Positions 37,069-46,027 of a stretch of 64,000 nucleotides of DNA are shown here, piece by piece (within the stretch, counting starts at the first letter, position 1; each line of letters begins with the position of its first letter). The notes beneath the pieces are model-generated. The model saw only the letters and a program-made list of their open reading frames with translations. It made no database searches and was not told where the DNA came from. A program made the position numbers and the translations under genes. This stretch comes from Aureibaculum sp. 2308TA14-22. GTDB lineage: Bacteria; Bacteroidota; Bacteroidia; Flavobacteriales; Flavobacteriaceae. Location: positions 1,328,501 to 1,392,500 of the forward strand of contig NZ_JBEWXT010000001.1 of the NCBI RefSeq assembly GCF_040538665.1, written 5' to 3'.

Positions 37069-37317
37069 ATGGAGATAATAATATATGGTAAAAAAGGAGA
37101 TGCACATACAGTAGCTTTTAAAAATTTTTTAAGAATGGCAGAAATAGATTTTACCTATAAAAACTTGGCTGAAGATGAAGATGCAAAGGCTCATACTAAA
37201 AAATTGTATGATGGTGCTGTTAAGTACCCAACCTTAATTGTGGATGGAGAAGTACATTTAACACCAACTTCAGATACTTTTAATAAGGTGATGAAAGAAT
37301 TAAAACTCAGGGGATAG
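37069..37317 (+). CDS. Glutaredoxin-like protein lacking all cysteines
   Basis: An 82-residue thioredoxin-fold protein. It has the first strand EIIIYGKKGDAHT where glutaredoxins carry CxxC, a helix, then YPTLIVDGEVHL with the cis-proline loop, and a final helix, i.e. the full glutaredoxin plan. There is no cysteine anywhere in the chain, so it cannot act as a dithiol or monothiol oxidoreductase. It may bind glutathione or a partner, possibly its Fe-S neighbour (4 bp upstream). The pirin gene starts 1 bp after its stop. Confidence 0.8.
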   Translation: MEIIIYGKKGDAHTVAFKNFLRMAEIDFTYKNLAEDEDAKAHTKKLYDGAVKYPTLIVDGEVHLTPTSDTFNKVMKELKLRG

Positions 37318-37318
37318 C

Positions 37319-38188
37319 ATGAAAAAAAATAGTGTTAAAAATATTGGCAAAAGCGATTTTGTAAATATGGGGCCTGTTAGATTACGCCAGCCTATACCAA
37401 CGGAGCAAATACCTATGATTGATCCATATATTCTATTGCATCATTATGGTCCCTATCATATTGACGAAGAAAATAATCCGTTTGATCTTGGGCCACATCC
37501 ACATCGTGGATTTGAACCCATAACTTTTTTAATCCAAGGCGAGCAATTGCACAGAGATTCTTTAGGTAATGAAAGTCTTGTTAAGGCAGGTGATGTACAA
37601 TGGACTACTGCCGGAATGGGTATAATACATGCTGAAGGCCCTACCAAGGAATTTGTTCAAAAAGGAGGAACTCTTGAGGGGATACAACTGTGGTTAAATT
37701 TACCTGCGGATAAGAAAATGATTCCAGCTAATTATCAACACATTAAAAGTGATGACTTCGAAATAATAACTAATGATGAAAAAAGTATTCAAATTAAAGT
37801 TATTGCTGGTCAATTGGATGGTGTAAAAGGAAAAATAAAAACCCAGACTGCCATAAATATTTACATGATAGATTTACATGAAGGTTCTTCTACAATGATT
37901 AAAACAGATAAAGAACATCAGACTGTACTTTATCTATTGGATGGAAATGTTTCAGTTAATGGTGATGTTGAACTTATTGAAAAAGAAAATCAACTTATTG
38001 AATTTAATCAAGATGGAGAAGGGTTTTTTCTAAAAGCAAATACAGAAAGTAAGTTATTATTTTTATCAGGTGTGCCTTTTAATGAACCCGTTGCAAGCTG
38101 GGGGCCTTATGTTATGAATACACAAACTGAAATTTTAGAAGCTATGCGTGACTATCAAAAAGGTAAAATGGGGTTTTTGCCCAATTGA
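37319..38188 (+). CDS. Pirin family protein
   Basis: A 289-residue bicupin of the pirin family. The N-terminal cupin holds the metal site: DLGPHPHRGFEPITFLIQG gives two His, LHRDSLG a third, and GMGIIHAEGP the fourth ligand region with Glu. The C-terminal domain begins around IKVIAGQLDGVKG. Bacterial pirins are non-haem iron proteins, some with quercetinase activity, others regulating central metabolism or responding to oxidative stress. It ends the tight Fe-S/flavin operon. Activity not predictable. Confidence 0.93.
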   Translation: MKKNSVKNIGKSDFVNMGPVRLRQPIPTEQIPMIDPYILLHHYGPYHIDEENNPFDLGPHPHRGFEPITFLIQGEQLHRDSLGNESLVKAGDVQWTTAGMGIIHAEGPTKEFVQKGGTLEGIQLWLNLPADKKMIPANYQHIKSDDFEIITNDEKSIQIKVIAGQLDGVKGKIKTQTAINIYMIDLHEGSSTMIKTDKEHQTVLYLLDGNVSVNGDVELIEKENQLIEFNQDGEGFFLKANTESKLLFLSGVPFNEPVASWGPYVMNTQTEILEAMRDYQKGKMGFLPN

Positions 38189-38235
38189 TAAAATAATTAC
38201 GATATTTGCTTTACTAACTAAAACTTCAAAAAATT

Positions 38236-38418
38236 ATGTCAATGAATAAAAATACCGTTTTGGGCTATGCCACATTAATAATGATTATTGTTGGAATAGT
38301 TTTAATAGCATTGGGAGCTTTTAGGTATGATGATGTTGCTGGATGGGGCTTTGCTGCTGTAGGTATTGGGTTTTTTTCTATTGCATGGGTATTTAATGCA
38401 CTTAAGGGTAGAGTGTAA
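38236..38418 (+). CDS. CAL67264 family small membrane protein
   Basis: A 60-residue protein with two transmembrane helices (LIMIIVGIVLIALGAF and GFAAVGIGFFSIAWVFNAL), a short loop RYDDVAGW between them and the end LKGRV. This is the Flavobacteriaceae-specific small membrane protein family named CAL67264, of unknown function. It lies 47 bp after the pirin gene and 54 bp before ettA; a GATATTTG box at 38201-38208 may serve as its promoter. Confidence 0.85.
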   Translation: MSMNKNTVLGYATLIMIIVGIVLIALGAFRYDDVAGWGFAAVGIGFFSIAWVFNALKGRV

Positions 38419-38472
38419 ATTACTATTATCACTTTATTTATTTCAAATTCCAAAAAATTATTTAATTTAAAA

Positions 38473-40164
38473 ATGAGCGACGATAAAAAAGTCATCTTTT
38501 CGATGAACAAGGTTTCTAAAACCTATCAAAACACTAACAAACAAGTACTAAAAGATATTTACCTAAGCTTCTTTTATGGAGCAAAAATTGGTATTCTTGG
38601 TCTAAACGGTTCGGGTAAATCTACCTTGCTAAAAATTATTGCAGGTGTTGAAAAAAACTATCAAGGTGATGTAGTTTTTGCTCCTGGCTATAAAGTAGGT
38701 TATTTAGAACAGGAACCAAAATTGGATGAAAGCAAAACCGTAATTGATATTGTTAAAGAAGGTGTAGCAGAGACAGTTGCTATTCTTGACGAATATAATA
38801 AAATCAACGATATGTTTGGTTTAGAAGAAGTATATTCAGATGCTGACAAGATGGAAAAGCTTATGGCTCAACAGGCCGAGCTTCAGGATAAAATCGATGC
38901 TTCAAACGCTTGGGAGTTAGACACCAAATTGGAAATTGCAATGGATGCTTTGAGAACTCCTGAAGGTGATACACCTATAAAGAATTTGTCCGGTGGAGAA
39001 AGACGTCGTGTTGCACTTTGTAGATTGCTTTTGCAAGAACCCGAAGTTTTATTGTTAGATGAACCAACCAATCATTTAGATGCAGAATCTGTACATTGGC
39101 TAGAACATCATTTGGCACAATATAAAGGAACAGTAATAGCCGTTACACATGATAGATACTTTTTAGATAATATAGCGGGATGGATTTTAGAATTGGATAG
39201 AGGAGAGGGCATACCTTGGAAAGGGAATTATTCTTCATGGTTAGATCAGAAATCCAAGCGATTAGCACAAGAAAGCAAAACAGCTTCCAAACGTCAAAAA
39301 ACTTTAGAACGTGAATTAGAATGGGTACGTCAAGGTGCAAAAGGTCGACAGACCAAACAAAAAGCTAGGTTAAAGAACTATGATAAGCTATTAAGTCAAG
39401 ACCAAAAACAATTGGATGAAAAATTAGAGATTTATATCCCCAACGGTCCACGTTTAGGTACAAATGTTATTGAAGCAAATGGTGTTAGCAAAGCTTTTGG
39501 TGATAAATTATTATATGAAAACCTGAATTTTAATTTGCCACAAGCAGGTATTGTTGGTATTATTGGCCCTAATGGTGCAGGTAAAACGACCATATTCAAA
39601 ATGATAATGGGCGAGGAACAACCGGACAAAGGCGAGTTTATTGTTGGAGATACTGCAAAAATAGCTTACGTAGATCAAAGTCATTCAAATATCGACCCTG
39701 AAAAGACCATTTGGCAAAATTTTTCTGATGAGCAGGAACTGATTTTAATGGGAGGAAAACAGGTAAATTCTCGTGCCTATTTAAGTCGCTTTAACTTTTC
39801 TGGAAGTGAGCAGAATAAAAAAGTAAATACACTTTCAGGTGGAGAACGTAATCGCCTACATTTGGCAATGACATTGAAAGAAGAAGGTAATGTTTTACTT
39901 TTAGATGAACCTACTAATGATTTAGATGTTAATACTTTACGTGCTTTGGAAGAGGGTTTAGAAAACTTTGCTGGCTGTGCCGTGGTTATCAGCCACGACC
40001 GTTGGTTTTTAGATAGAATTTGTACACATATTTTAGCTTTTGAAGGTAATAGCGAGGTTTATTTCTTTGAAGGTGGGTTTACAGATTATGAAGAAAATAA
40101 AAAGAAACGTTTGGGTGGTGATTTAATGCCAAAGCGTATAAAGTATAAAAAGTTGATTCGCTGA
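38473..40164 (+). CDS. ettA: Energy-dependent translational throttle protein EttA (ABC-F)
   Basis: A 563-residue ABC-F ATPase with two nucleotide-binding domains: Walker A GLNGSGKST and GPNGAGKTT, signatures LSGGERRR and LSGGERNR, Walker B LLLDEPTNH and LLLDEPTND. Between them are the EttA arm and P-site tRNA interaction linker (SKTASKRQKTLERELEWVRQ). It binds the ribosomal E site and gates entry into elongation according to ADP/ATP. Length and the absence of a C-terminal extension separate it from Uup. Single-gene unit after the small membrane protein. Confidence 0.95.
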   Translation: MSDDKKVIFSMNKVSKTYQNTNKQVLKDIYLSFFYGAKIGILGLNGSGKSTLLKIIAGVEKNYQGDVVFAPGYKVGYLEQEPKLDESKTVIDIVKEGVAETVAILDEYNKINDMFGLEEVYSDADKMEKLMAQQAELQDKIDASNAWELDTKLEIAMDALRTPEGDTPIKNLSGGERRRVALCRLLLQEPEVLLLDEPTNHLDAESVHWLEHHLAQYKGTVIAVTHDRYFLDNIAGWILELDRGEGIPWKGNYSSWLDQKSKRLAQESKTASKRQKTLERELEWVRQGAKGRQTKQKARLKNYDKLLSQDQKQLDEKLEIYIPNGPRLGTNVIEANGVSKAFGDKLLYENLNFNLPQAGIVGIIGPNGAGKTTIFKMIMGEEQPDKGEFIVGDTAKIAYVDQSHSNIDPEKTIWQNFSDEQELILMGGKQVNSRAYLSRFNFSGSEQNKKVNTLSGGERNRLHLAMTLKEEGNVLLLDEPTNDLDVNTLRALEEGLENFAGCAVVISHDRWFLDRICTHILAFEGNSEVYFFEGGFTDYEENKKKRLGGDLMPKRIKYKKLIR

Positions 40165-40228
40165 TTTTTTATGTAATAAAAAAATAAAACCAAAATCTAT
40201 ACCTTTACGTATATAATACAAAAACAAT

Positions 40229-40957
40229 ATGCGTTTAATTATATTACTATTTTGTTTATCTACGCTAACTAATTGTGATGCTAATAATATTATCACTGAT
40301 ATAAATTCAAATTCTACTAACATTAACAACGATACTACAAGTATAACATCAGACTCCATAAAACATTATTTAGCATTAGGTGATAGCTATACCATTGCAC
40401 AGAGTGTTGCATCAAATAGGAGTTTTCCAGCACAATTAAGAGATTGTCTTATAGAAACGCCAAAAATAGATTTAGAATTAGAAATAATTGCAGCCACTGG
40501 TTGGACTACAGGAGATTTAATTGCTGCGATAGAAAAAGGACCTAAAAGAGCTACGTATAACCTTGTTACATTATTAATTGGCGTTAATAATCAATATCAA
40601 GGGAAACCATTTACTGTTTATAAAAGAGAGTTTACCGATTTATTAGAACAATCTATAAAGTTAGCAAACAATAACAAGAATAATGTTGTTGTAGTTTCTA
40701 TTCCAGATTATGCATACACACCATTTGGGCAAAATAGTAATCCAAAAAAAATATCTAAAGAAATTGATAAGTACAATACCTATGCCGAGGCCACTGCAAA
40801 CACATTTGGTGTAACCTTTGTAAACATTACTGATATTACCCGAGAAGGTTTAAAAGATCCGGAATTGGTAGCTAATGATAATCTACATCCGTCAGGCAAG
40901 GCCTATAAAAAGTTTGCCGAGAAAATTTGTCCTACAGCTAGTTCAATTCTTAAGTAA
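40229..40957 (+). CDS. SGNH/GDSL hydrolase family lipoprotein
   Basis: A 242-residue esterase-type protein with a lipoprotein signal (FCLSTLTNC). Block I is GDSYTIAQ with the nucleophile Ser, block III GVNNQYQ with the oxyanion Asn, and block V NDNLHPSG with the Asp/His pair. An Asn/Thr/Ser-rich linker (about residues 20-48) joins the lipid anchor to the domain. Family members cleave acyl groups from sugars or lipids. It converges on the VOC gene, 14 bp away. Substrate unknown. Confidence 0.9.
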   Translation: MRLIILLFCLSTLTNCDANNIITDINSNSTNINNDTTSITSDSIKHYLALGDSYTIAQSVASNRSFPAQLRDCLIETPKIDLELEIIAATGWTTGDLIAAIEKGPKRATYNLVTLLIGVNNQYQGKPFTVYKREFTDLLEQSIKLANNNKNNVVVVSIPDYAYTPFGQNSNPKKISKEIDKYNTYAEATANTFGVTFVNITDITREGLKDPELVANDNLHPSGKAYKKFAEKICPTASSILK

Positions 40958-40971
40958 TTATTAAAAATAAA

Positions 40972-41319
40972 TTACTTATCTGACCATACTGCTAATTCGT
41001 TTCCTGAAGGGTCTAAAAATTGAAACCTTTTGCCGCCTGGAAAAGAAAAAGTATCTACCGAAATCTTTCCGCCACAATCAATTACCTTATTTTTTATTAG
41101 GTCAAGATTTTGATGATACAATACTACTAACACTCCATTTACAATTTTATCATTTGTTATTTCGAATCCACCTTCAAGACCACTTTCAGAAAATGCGGTG
41201 TAAGATTCACCATAATCTGTAAATGACCAGCCAAAGGCTTTACTGTAAAAGGTTTTTATTTTTTCAAGGTCAATAGCCCTAAATTCAACATAATTAATGT
41301 GATTATCTTTGTTTTCCAT
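40972..41319 (-). CDS. VOC (glyoxalase/bleomycin-resistance) family protein
   Basis: A 115-residue single-module vicinal-oxygen-chelate protein: NYVEFRAIDLEKIKTFYSKAFGW at the N-terminus (first beta-alpha unit) and the C-terminal RFQFLDPSGNELAVW with the metal-ligand Glu. Members dimerise to form metal-dependent lyases, dioxygenases or drug-binding proteins. The GGxFSFPGGKRF-like segment is shared with the PhnB/27-kDa-antigen-like branch. It is the last gene of a minus-strand group and its activity cannot be assigned. Confidence 0.85.
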   Translation of the reverse strand: MENKDNHINYVEFRAIDLEKIKTFYSKAFGWSFTDYGESYTAFSESGLEGGFEITNDKIVNGVLVVLYHQNLDLIKNKVIDCGGKISVDTFSFPGGKRFQFLDPSGNELAVWSDK

Positions 41320-41355
41320 TTTAGGAATTGTAAAAGTTTAAAAATGATATACATA

Positions 41356-41847
41356 TCAGTAATATAAACCATTTTTTAGAATTGCTTGTATAGCATTTTT
41401 CTCATGCAGAACAAGTGCATCAAATTCGTCTGAACTAAAATTGCTTATCACTCCCACATAAGTGATTTCATATCCTTCTAAAATTTCATTAAAAATCAAT
41501 TTCACTCTATCTAAATGATAATCGGATGTAATTATCTTTAAATTGGCATGTTCAAATTTTGATATAATCGGTTTTATTTTTACCGCATCATCAACGGTAT
41601 TCGATGATAAAGCAAAATCCAAAAAATGATTTTCAGGTATTCCGTTTTTAATCAAGTACTTTTTAGCGAAAGCGGCATGTGGCTTTTCCGCAATATTAAA
41701 ATGTGCTCCCCATCCGCCCGTACAAAGCACTAAATTCCCTTTGCGATAGTTGCCAACGCACCAGTTCAATCTGGTTTTAGAGATTTCACTTAAAATCCCT
41801 TTGGGAGAATTTGGAGAACCTAAAATAATAAAAACATCTTGCTGCAT
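41356..41847 (-). CDS. YdcF/DUF218 family protein
   Basis: A 163-residue protein matching the YdcF-like (DUF218) fold. It has an N-terminal strand with DVFIILGSPN, a glycine-rich LVLCTGGWGAH strand, an SSNTVDDAV segment (where family members carry ExxSxNTxENA) and IITSDYHLDRV, which includes the SxxxHxxR pattern. Unlike ElyC/SanA it has no transmembrane helix. The fold binds nucleotides or sugars; function is unknown. The chitinase-like gene ends 11 bp upstream of it. Confidence 0.78.
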   Translation of the reverse strand: MQQDVFIILGSPNSPKGILSEISKTRLNWCVGNYRKGNLVLCTGGWGAHFNIAEKPHAAFAKKYLIKNGIPENHFLDFALSSNTVDDAVKIKPIISKFEHANLKIITSDYHLDRVKLIFNEILEGYEITYVGVISNFSSDEFDALVLHEKNAIQAILKNGLYY

Positions 41848-41858
41848 ACGATTAAGAA

Positions 41859-42881
41859 CTAATGATTACCGCATAGTTTCGAAGTTTTTACACCCAATTC
41901 TGTAAATTTATTGTGAATTGTACTTAATAAAGAATACTGATCAAACGAATCTTGACCAATCTCCCAAATCATAATTCCAGCTACATCTTTTGCCGCCATT
42001 TCTACTTTTGCCTCTATAGTTGGCCGACCGTTATAATACCTTAGACCATTCTGGTCAAGATCTGCTAAGTTGGAATCATTTTTAACTAATTGCCCATAAG
42101 TAAAACTAGTAACTGGACTTGTGGAAAAATCATAACCATAAAAAGGTACACCTAGTGTTAGCTTATCAGATGGAATATCTACCGTATTTTTCCAAAAATT
42201 AATACCAGATTTGGCGAATTGATATGAACTATGAGGACCAACGACTTCTGGCATCCAAGGACCTGTAGCATCATAAGCCATAATATTAATAAAGTCAAAC
42301 GCGGCCAAAGCAGCATCTGTAGCATTTGAATATCTAGTAGTAGCTGGTAATGCTGCGGTAAGAATTTTATTATGGGCATCAAGAGCTGTATTTAGTTCTA
42401 ATACAAAACCACTATAACCGCTGGTTACCAAATCCCATTCTAAATCAACATCCACACCGTCTAAATCATTTTGCAAAACAAAATCAACAATTTTAGCAAT
42501 AAAATCAGGTCTATTACCTGGAATATCGATTAAATCACTCCAAATTTGCTTAAGTTCAGGACTAATAGCACCACCAGCTATTGAAATACAAATTACAATA
42601 TCGGGGTTATCAGCACGTGCATCATCTATTACAGTGCTGAAATCATCAATTATTAAATTTCCATCCGCATCAGGATTGGCAAAAGCTAAATTTAAATGTG
42701 TGAGTTTACAATATTCTATTTTAGTGATTAAATCAAAACGGTAATAGGGTAAATACCCAACTACTTTGGCTTCACCGCCTAATAATACCGGTGGAGTTAC
42801 AGAGTCATCATCAGAACAATTTATGAGAAGTAATACAATTACAAGAAGAATAGTAAACCTGGAAGTTAATCGCCTGTTCAT
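41859..42881 (-). CDS. Glycoside hydrolase family 18 lipoprotein
   Basis: The ATG at 42881 gives a clean lipoprotein signal (VIVLLLINC); the frame also opens at 42911 but that would overlap the preceding gene by 16 bp. The mature 340-residue protein is a GH18 barrel: VVGYLPYYRF at strand 1, SIAGG at strand 3, and the catalytic DGVDVDLEWD with proton donor Glu148, then NIMAYDATGP and a C-terminal IMIWEIGQD. Members hydrolyse chitin-type or N-glycan beta-1,4-GlcNAc links. With the MBL and anchored protein upstream it forms one transcription unit. Confidence 0.92.
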   Translation of the reverse strand: MNRRLTSRFTILLVIVLLLINCSDDDSVTPPVLLGGEAKVVGYLPYYRFDLITKIEYCKLTHLNLAFANPDADGNLIIDDFSTVIDDARADNPDIVICISIAGGAISPELKQIWSDLIDIPGNRPDFIAKIVDFVLQNDLDGVDVDLEWDLVTSGYSGFVLELNTALDAHNKILTAALPATTRYSNATDAALAAFDFINIMAYDATGPWMPEVVGPHSSYQFAKSGINFWKNTVDIPSDKLTLGVPFYGYDFSTSPVTSFTYGQLVKNDSNLADLDQNGLRYYNGRPTIEAKVEMAAKDVAGIMIWEIGQDSFDQYSLLSTIHNKFTELGVKTSKLCGNH

Positions 42882-42895
42882 ATATAGTTGTGAAT

Positions 42896-43654
42896 CTAAT
42901 TTGAATACCAATCCTTTAGCCTAACCTCAATTTCAGTATTTTTATCATTGACTAACTTCTTAAAAGCCTTTGTGTCACTCATATTAGGTTTTCCTCTATA
43001 ATGGTATGGATATACAATCTTGGGCTTAAACTCTAGAACAGCATCAGCCGCCTGATTAATGTCCATTGTATAAGGTAAATTCATACATACAAAAGCAATA
43101 TCAATATCCTTTAATGTCCTCATTTCTTTTATATCCTCGGTATCTCCGCTGATATAAATTGCTTTGCCGCCAAGGTTTAAAAAATAACCATTTCCACGAC
43201 CCTTAGGATGCCTTGAAGTTTCGTCTTCTGGTAAATTGTACATGGGCAAGGCATTGATAAAAATATCGCCTTGAACAGACATTTCACCATTTCTTATAAT
43301 TTCTAATTGGTTACCGTAATCATCCTTTAGCATTTCTGCCACCGCAGAAGGAACAATAAATTTTGCCTTTTTGGTATCTAAACCTTTTAACGTTTCTAAA
43401 TTGGTATGATCGCCATGAATGTCGGTAATTAAAATCAGGTCCGGAGCAGCTATTCCCTTAAATAGTGCTGCCCCGCCGTAAGGATCTACATAAATGGTAG
43501 TATTATTCCATTGTAACACTAAAGTGCCATGTATTATGGGCTGAATTATAATATCACCTTTATTAGATTTAATAGTATCTGCTGGTGTATTCTGACCAAA
43601 TGCTATACTATAGTTTAGCAGCAAATAGGTAATCAATAGAATATTCTTTTTCAT
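42896..43654 (-). CDS. MBL-fold metallo-hydrolase (UlaG-like), exported
   Basis: A 252-residue metallo-beta-lactamase-fold protein with a signal peptide (SIAFGQN). The metal motif reads LITDIHGDHTN, i.e. DxHxDH, with Asp where the usual first His of HxHxDH is. GNGYFLNLGGKAIYISGDTEDIKEM gives the later Asp and PYHYRGKP the last His. The fold matches UlaG-like lactonases, but export and the altered first ligand suggest another substrate. It begins 9 bp after the anchored protein gene and overlaps nothing if the chitinase starts at 42881. Confidence 0.88.
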   Translation of the reverse strand: MKKNILLITYLLLNYSIAFGQNTPADTIKSNKGDIIIQPIIHGTLVLQWNNTTIYVDPYGGAALFKGIAAPDLILITDIHGDHTNLETLKGLDTKKAKFIVPSAVAEMLKDDYGNQLEIIRNGEMSVQGDIFINALPMYNLPEDETSRHPKGRGNGYFLNLGGKAIYISGDTEDIKEMRTLKDIDIAFVCMNLPYTMDINQAADAVLEFKPKIVYPYHYRGKPNMSDTKAFKKLVNDKNTEIEVRLKDWYSN

Positions 43655-43663
43655 ATTTTATTA

Positions 43664-44185
43664 TCAAATGATTTTTTTAACTTCCATTTTTACATACTCA
43701 AGAGCTACTTGAGTTGGTGTTTCTTCATTTAAAAGTTTTTGCAAAACAGCTTCTCTCATGGCATTGGCAGTTTTTACTTCACCCTCTAACATGGTTTCTT
43801 TTAATATATTTAACGTACTGTTTTTTGCAGTGCTGATAGTCTTCCAGCAATCACTGCTGATATAAATTTGTTGAGCCAAATTATGTTCATATTCTTGTTC
43901 AACATTGGCTATTAATTTTTTAAAATATTTTGTTTTATCCTCACTAGACGGTACAACCCTTACCAATAAATTATTTGGAGAAATTCGTTCTAAAAAAAGA
44001 GCCATTCGTTCATAAGCCTGTAAACGTAAAGGCAGTGCTGTTTTTTGATTTTCTTTTAAAAGATTATAATTCCTTCTATTAGATTCATTTTTACTCAGTT
44101 GCTTAAAGAAAAAAATGGCTACCAATCCAGTAATAATTGCAGGAAGTGTATAGCTTAATAATTCAATAATTTTTGTTGTATCCAT
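43664..44185 (-). CDS. Uncharacterised membrane-anchored protein
   Basis: A 173-residue protein with one N-terminal transmembrane helix (LPAIITGLVAIFFFKQL) and a long, mostly helical cytoplasmic part beginning KENQKTALPLRLQAYERMALFLERI. The RLQAYERM wording is recurrent in a Flavobacteriaceae family whose function is not known (possibly DUF7935; that name is from memory). It starts the minus-strand group that continues with the MBL, GH18, YdcF and VOC genes. Confidence 0.75.
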   Translation of the reverse strand: MDTTKIIELLSYTLPAIITGLVAIFFFKQLSKNESNRRNYNLLKENQKTALPLRLQAYERMALFLERISPNNLLVRVVPSSEDKTKYFKKLIANVEQEYEHNLAQQIYISSDCWKTISTAKNSTLNILKETMLEGEVKTANAMREAVLQKLLNEETPTQVALEYVKMEVKKII

Positions 44186-44394
44186 TCGTTAGATTAAAAT
44201 TGAGTTCCAAATTTATGTATTTTTTTGAGTTTTTAAGCTAAAAAATTACAATTAAAAGGTGCATAAAAGTTGAATTTATTTAAAAAAATAAAAAAAATCG
44301 ACATATAGGGGTAGGAATTTTTTATAGTTAGTTGTTTAATTAATAATAGGAGTAAAAAAAGCGATTTTTTCGCTAGTCTAATTAAACGCTAAAC

Positions 44395-45999
44395 ATGATG
44401 AAAAAAAATTACGTAACACAATTGGTTGTGATGGTTTTATTACTATCTCAACTTACGGCATTTTCAAAGGAAAATCCAAAACCAACTTCAAAAAAAATAC
44501 CGATTAAATCAAATTCTTTTACGAGTTCAACCGATCCAGGATGGTCTTATAGCTGTGATGACGGTATTGAAGTAGAATTATTTAGCTTAGGCTTAAAAAA
44601 CAATGTGCCAGCAACTTTGAGTATTGGTGATATTACCAATATGGATAGGGTAGTTGTAGAAATAGTATATAAAGGGAATAACCCTGGAAATACTATTGAA
44701 ATTAAGGATGATTCAGGAAATACGTATGCCGCAACCAGAGTAGTGCCCACTGGTGGTAGCTCTAATGTATGGTATTACAGAACTGAATTACCAGCTACAA
44801 CTGAAATTAGCTACTCAAATACCAAAGAAGCAAAACATGCACAGTCAATGTTAGCTTATGTATTCAGAAAAAAGAACAACGGAACTGCCACTTCCGGAGT
44901 TTTTACTGCTTTAAGTGGATTCAATAATATTGAAACGACTACAATTCCCATTCAAACAGATTCGGGACCAAGAACGGTAACGGTAGAATTACCCATTTCT
45001 GAATTAACACCAGACGGAAGATATATTCATATTGAAGTTTCAGCCGCTGATGGAAGTTTTGCAGAGTTAACAGAAACCATAGATAGTTTTCCTTCAGGTG
45101 AGTGTTGTATTAAAATTTTTGAACTTACTATGACTGAAGTTGCAGGTACAGTAGATGAAATAGAAATAAAAATTGATACTCGTAAAAATAAGAATGGTCA
45201 AACTGTATATGGCCAATCGTGGGTTATGGGAGGTGCAGTTAAAACAAATGTAAGATGTAGTTGTGTAGAGAATGATACCGAATTACCTACAGCGAACAAT
45301 TTTGTAGATTATATACTTATTGAGGATATGTCTCAACTACCTGAGGTTACTTTCTCTGATAATTGTTCAGAGGTTACAATTGAGTACAAACAATATAAAA
45401 GTAGAGAATCTTGCGATATCGATCTAACAAATTCCAATATTAAGTTTAACGGAGTGCAGTCAAATAATGAATTTACCTATAACAAAGGTTATTACGTTCA
45501 GGTGTTAGATGGTTCTGCCAAGATTTTTGGAAAATTAAGGAATGATACAGATACTAATTCTGGATTTGACACTGATTTATACTTTGAAAAAGTAATGGGC
45601 TATGCCTTATGGATACAAGCAGGTGGTGAAGTTGACAATGCTGCGGATATTGACCGCCATAAATTTGCAAATGTAGATTTTACAAAGCCTAACCGTTTCA
45701 GTGGTTTCGGAGCAAATAAAAATGACAATGTCGAATTGGTAAACAGTAACCCTCATTATTTAGATATTGGTCCAAGAGATAGATACGGTTATCCGAATGT
45801 TTCTTTCTTATTATCTAATACGGGTACAGTTAATGGACAAACAATTCCAAGCGGGCAACATATAGAAATGAATGCTGCTTTTACTAAATGTGTTAGAGCT
45901 AGAGATGGTGCAGATTTATGGGTAAGAGAGTGGACAGTAACCGATGCTGCAGGTAATGTAGCGGTATTTGTTCAACGCGTAGAAATTGAAATTTATTAA
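44395..45999 (+). CDS. Large secreted protein with HYR-like end, no known catalytic domain
   Basis: A 534-residue exported protein (signal peptide ending near LTAFSKE). The N-terminal domain (SYSCDDGIEVELFSLGL) and middle part form beta-rich modules with scattered Cys pairs (GECCIKIF, VRCSCVEND). Near the end, TFSDNCSEVTIEYKQY and WTVTDAAGNVAVFVQ resemble HYR-type immunoglobulin-like repeats of Bacteroidota surface proteins. No T9SS sorting domain follows. It is preceded by a 209-bp AT-rich gap with a small hairpin (AGCGA/TCGCT, about 44360-44374) and lies 28 bp before a T9SS cargo gene. Role unknown. Confidence 0.75.
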   Translation: MMKKNYVTQLVVMVLLLSQLTAFSKENPKPTSKKIPIKSNSFTSSTDPGWSYSCDDGIEVELFSLGLKNNVPATLSIGDITNMDRVVVEIVYKGNNPGNTIEIKDDSGNTYAATRVVPTGGSSNVWYYRTELPATTEISYSNTKEAKHAQSMLAYVFRKKNNGTATSGVFTALSGFNNIETTTIPIQTDSGPRTVTVELPISELTPDGRYIHIEVSAADGSFAELTETIDSFPSGECCIKIFELTMTEVAGTVDEIEIKIDTRKNKNGQTVYGQSWVMGGAVKTNVRCSCVENDTELPTANNFVDYILIEDMSQLPEVTFSDNCSEVTIEYKQYKSRESCDIDLTNSNIKFNGVQSNNEFTYNKGYYVQVLDGSAKIFGKLRNDTDTNSGFDTDLYFEKVMGYALWIQAGGEVDNAADIDRHKFANVDFTKPNRFSGFGANKNDNVELVNSNPHYLDIGPRDRYGYPNVSFLLSNTGTVNGQTIPSGQHIEMNAAFTKCVRARDGADLWVREWTVTDAAGNVAVFVQRVEIEIY

Positions 46000-46027
46000 G
46001 TCAATGTTAAATCAAAAATTTAGAAAG

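Noticed and set aside
40972-41319. Bleomycin resistance gene
   Set aside because: The VOC fold is shared by many enzyme families and no resistance context or specific residues support that label.
42882-42911. Longer start for the GH18 lipoprotein
   Set aside because: It would put ten residues before a complete lipoprotein signal and overlap the MBL gene by 16 bp; the ATG at 42881 is better.
43664-44185. A phage-like or toxin gene, given the unknown protein with one membrane helix
   Set aside because: No toxin, antitoxin or phage motif and no antitoxin-like partner; the protein sits in a conserved-looking operon of envelope enzymes.
44360-44374. Terminator in the gap before 44395
   Set aside because: The AGCGA/TCGCT stem has only 5 bp and no following T run; it is too weak to call.
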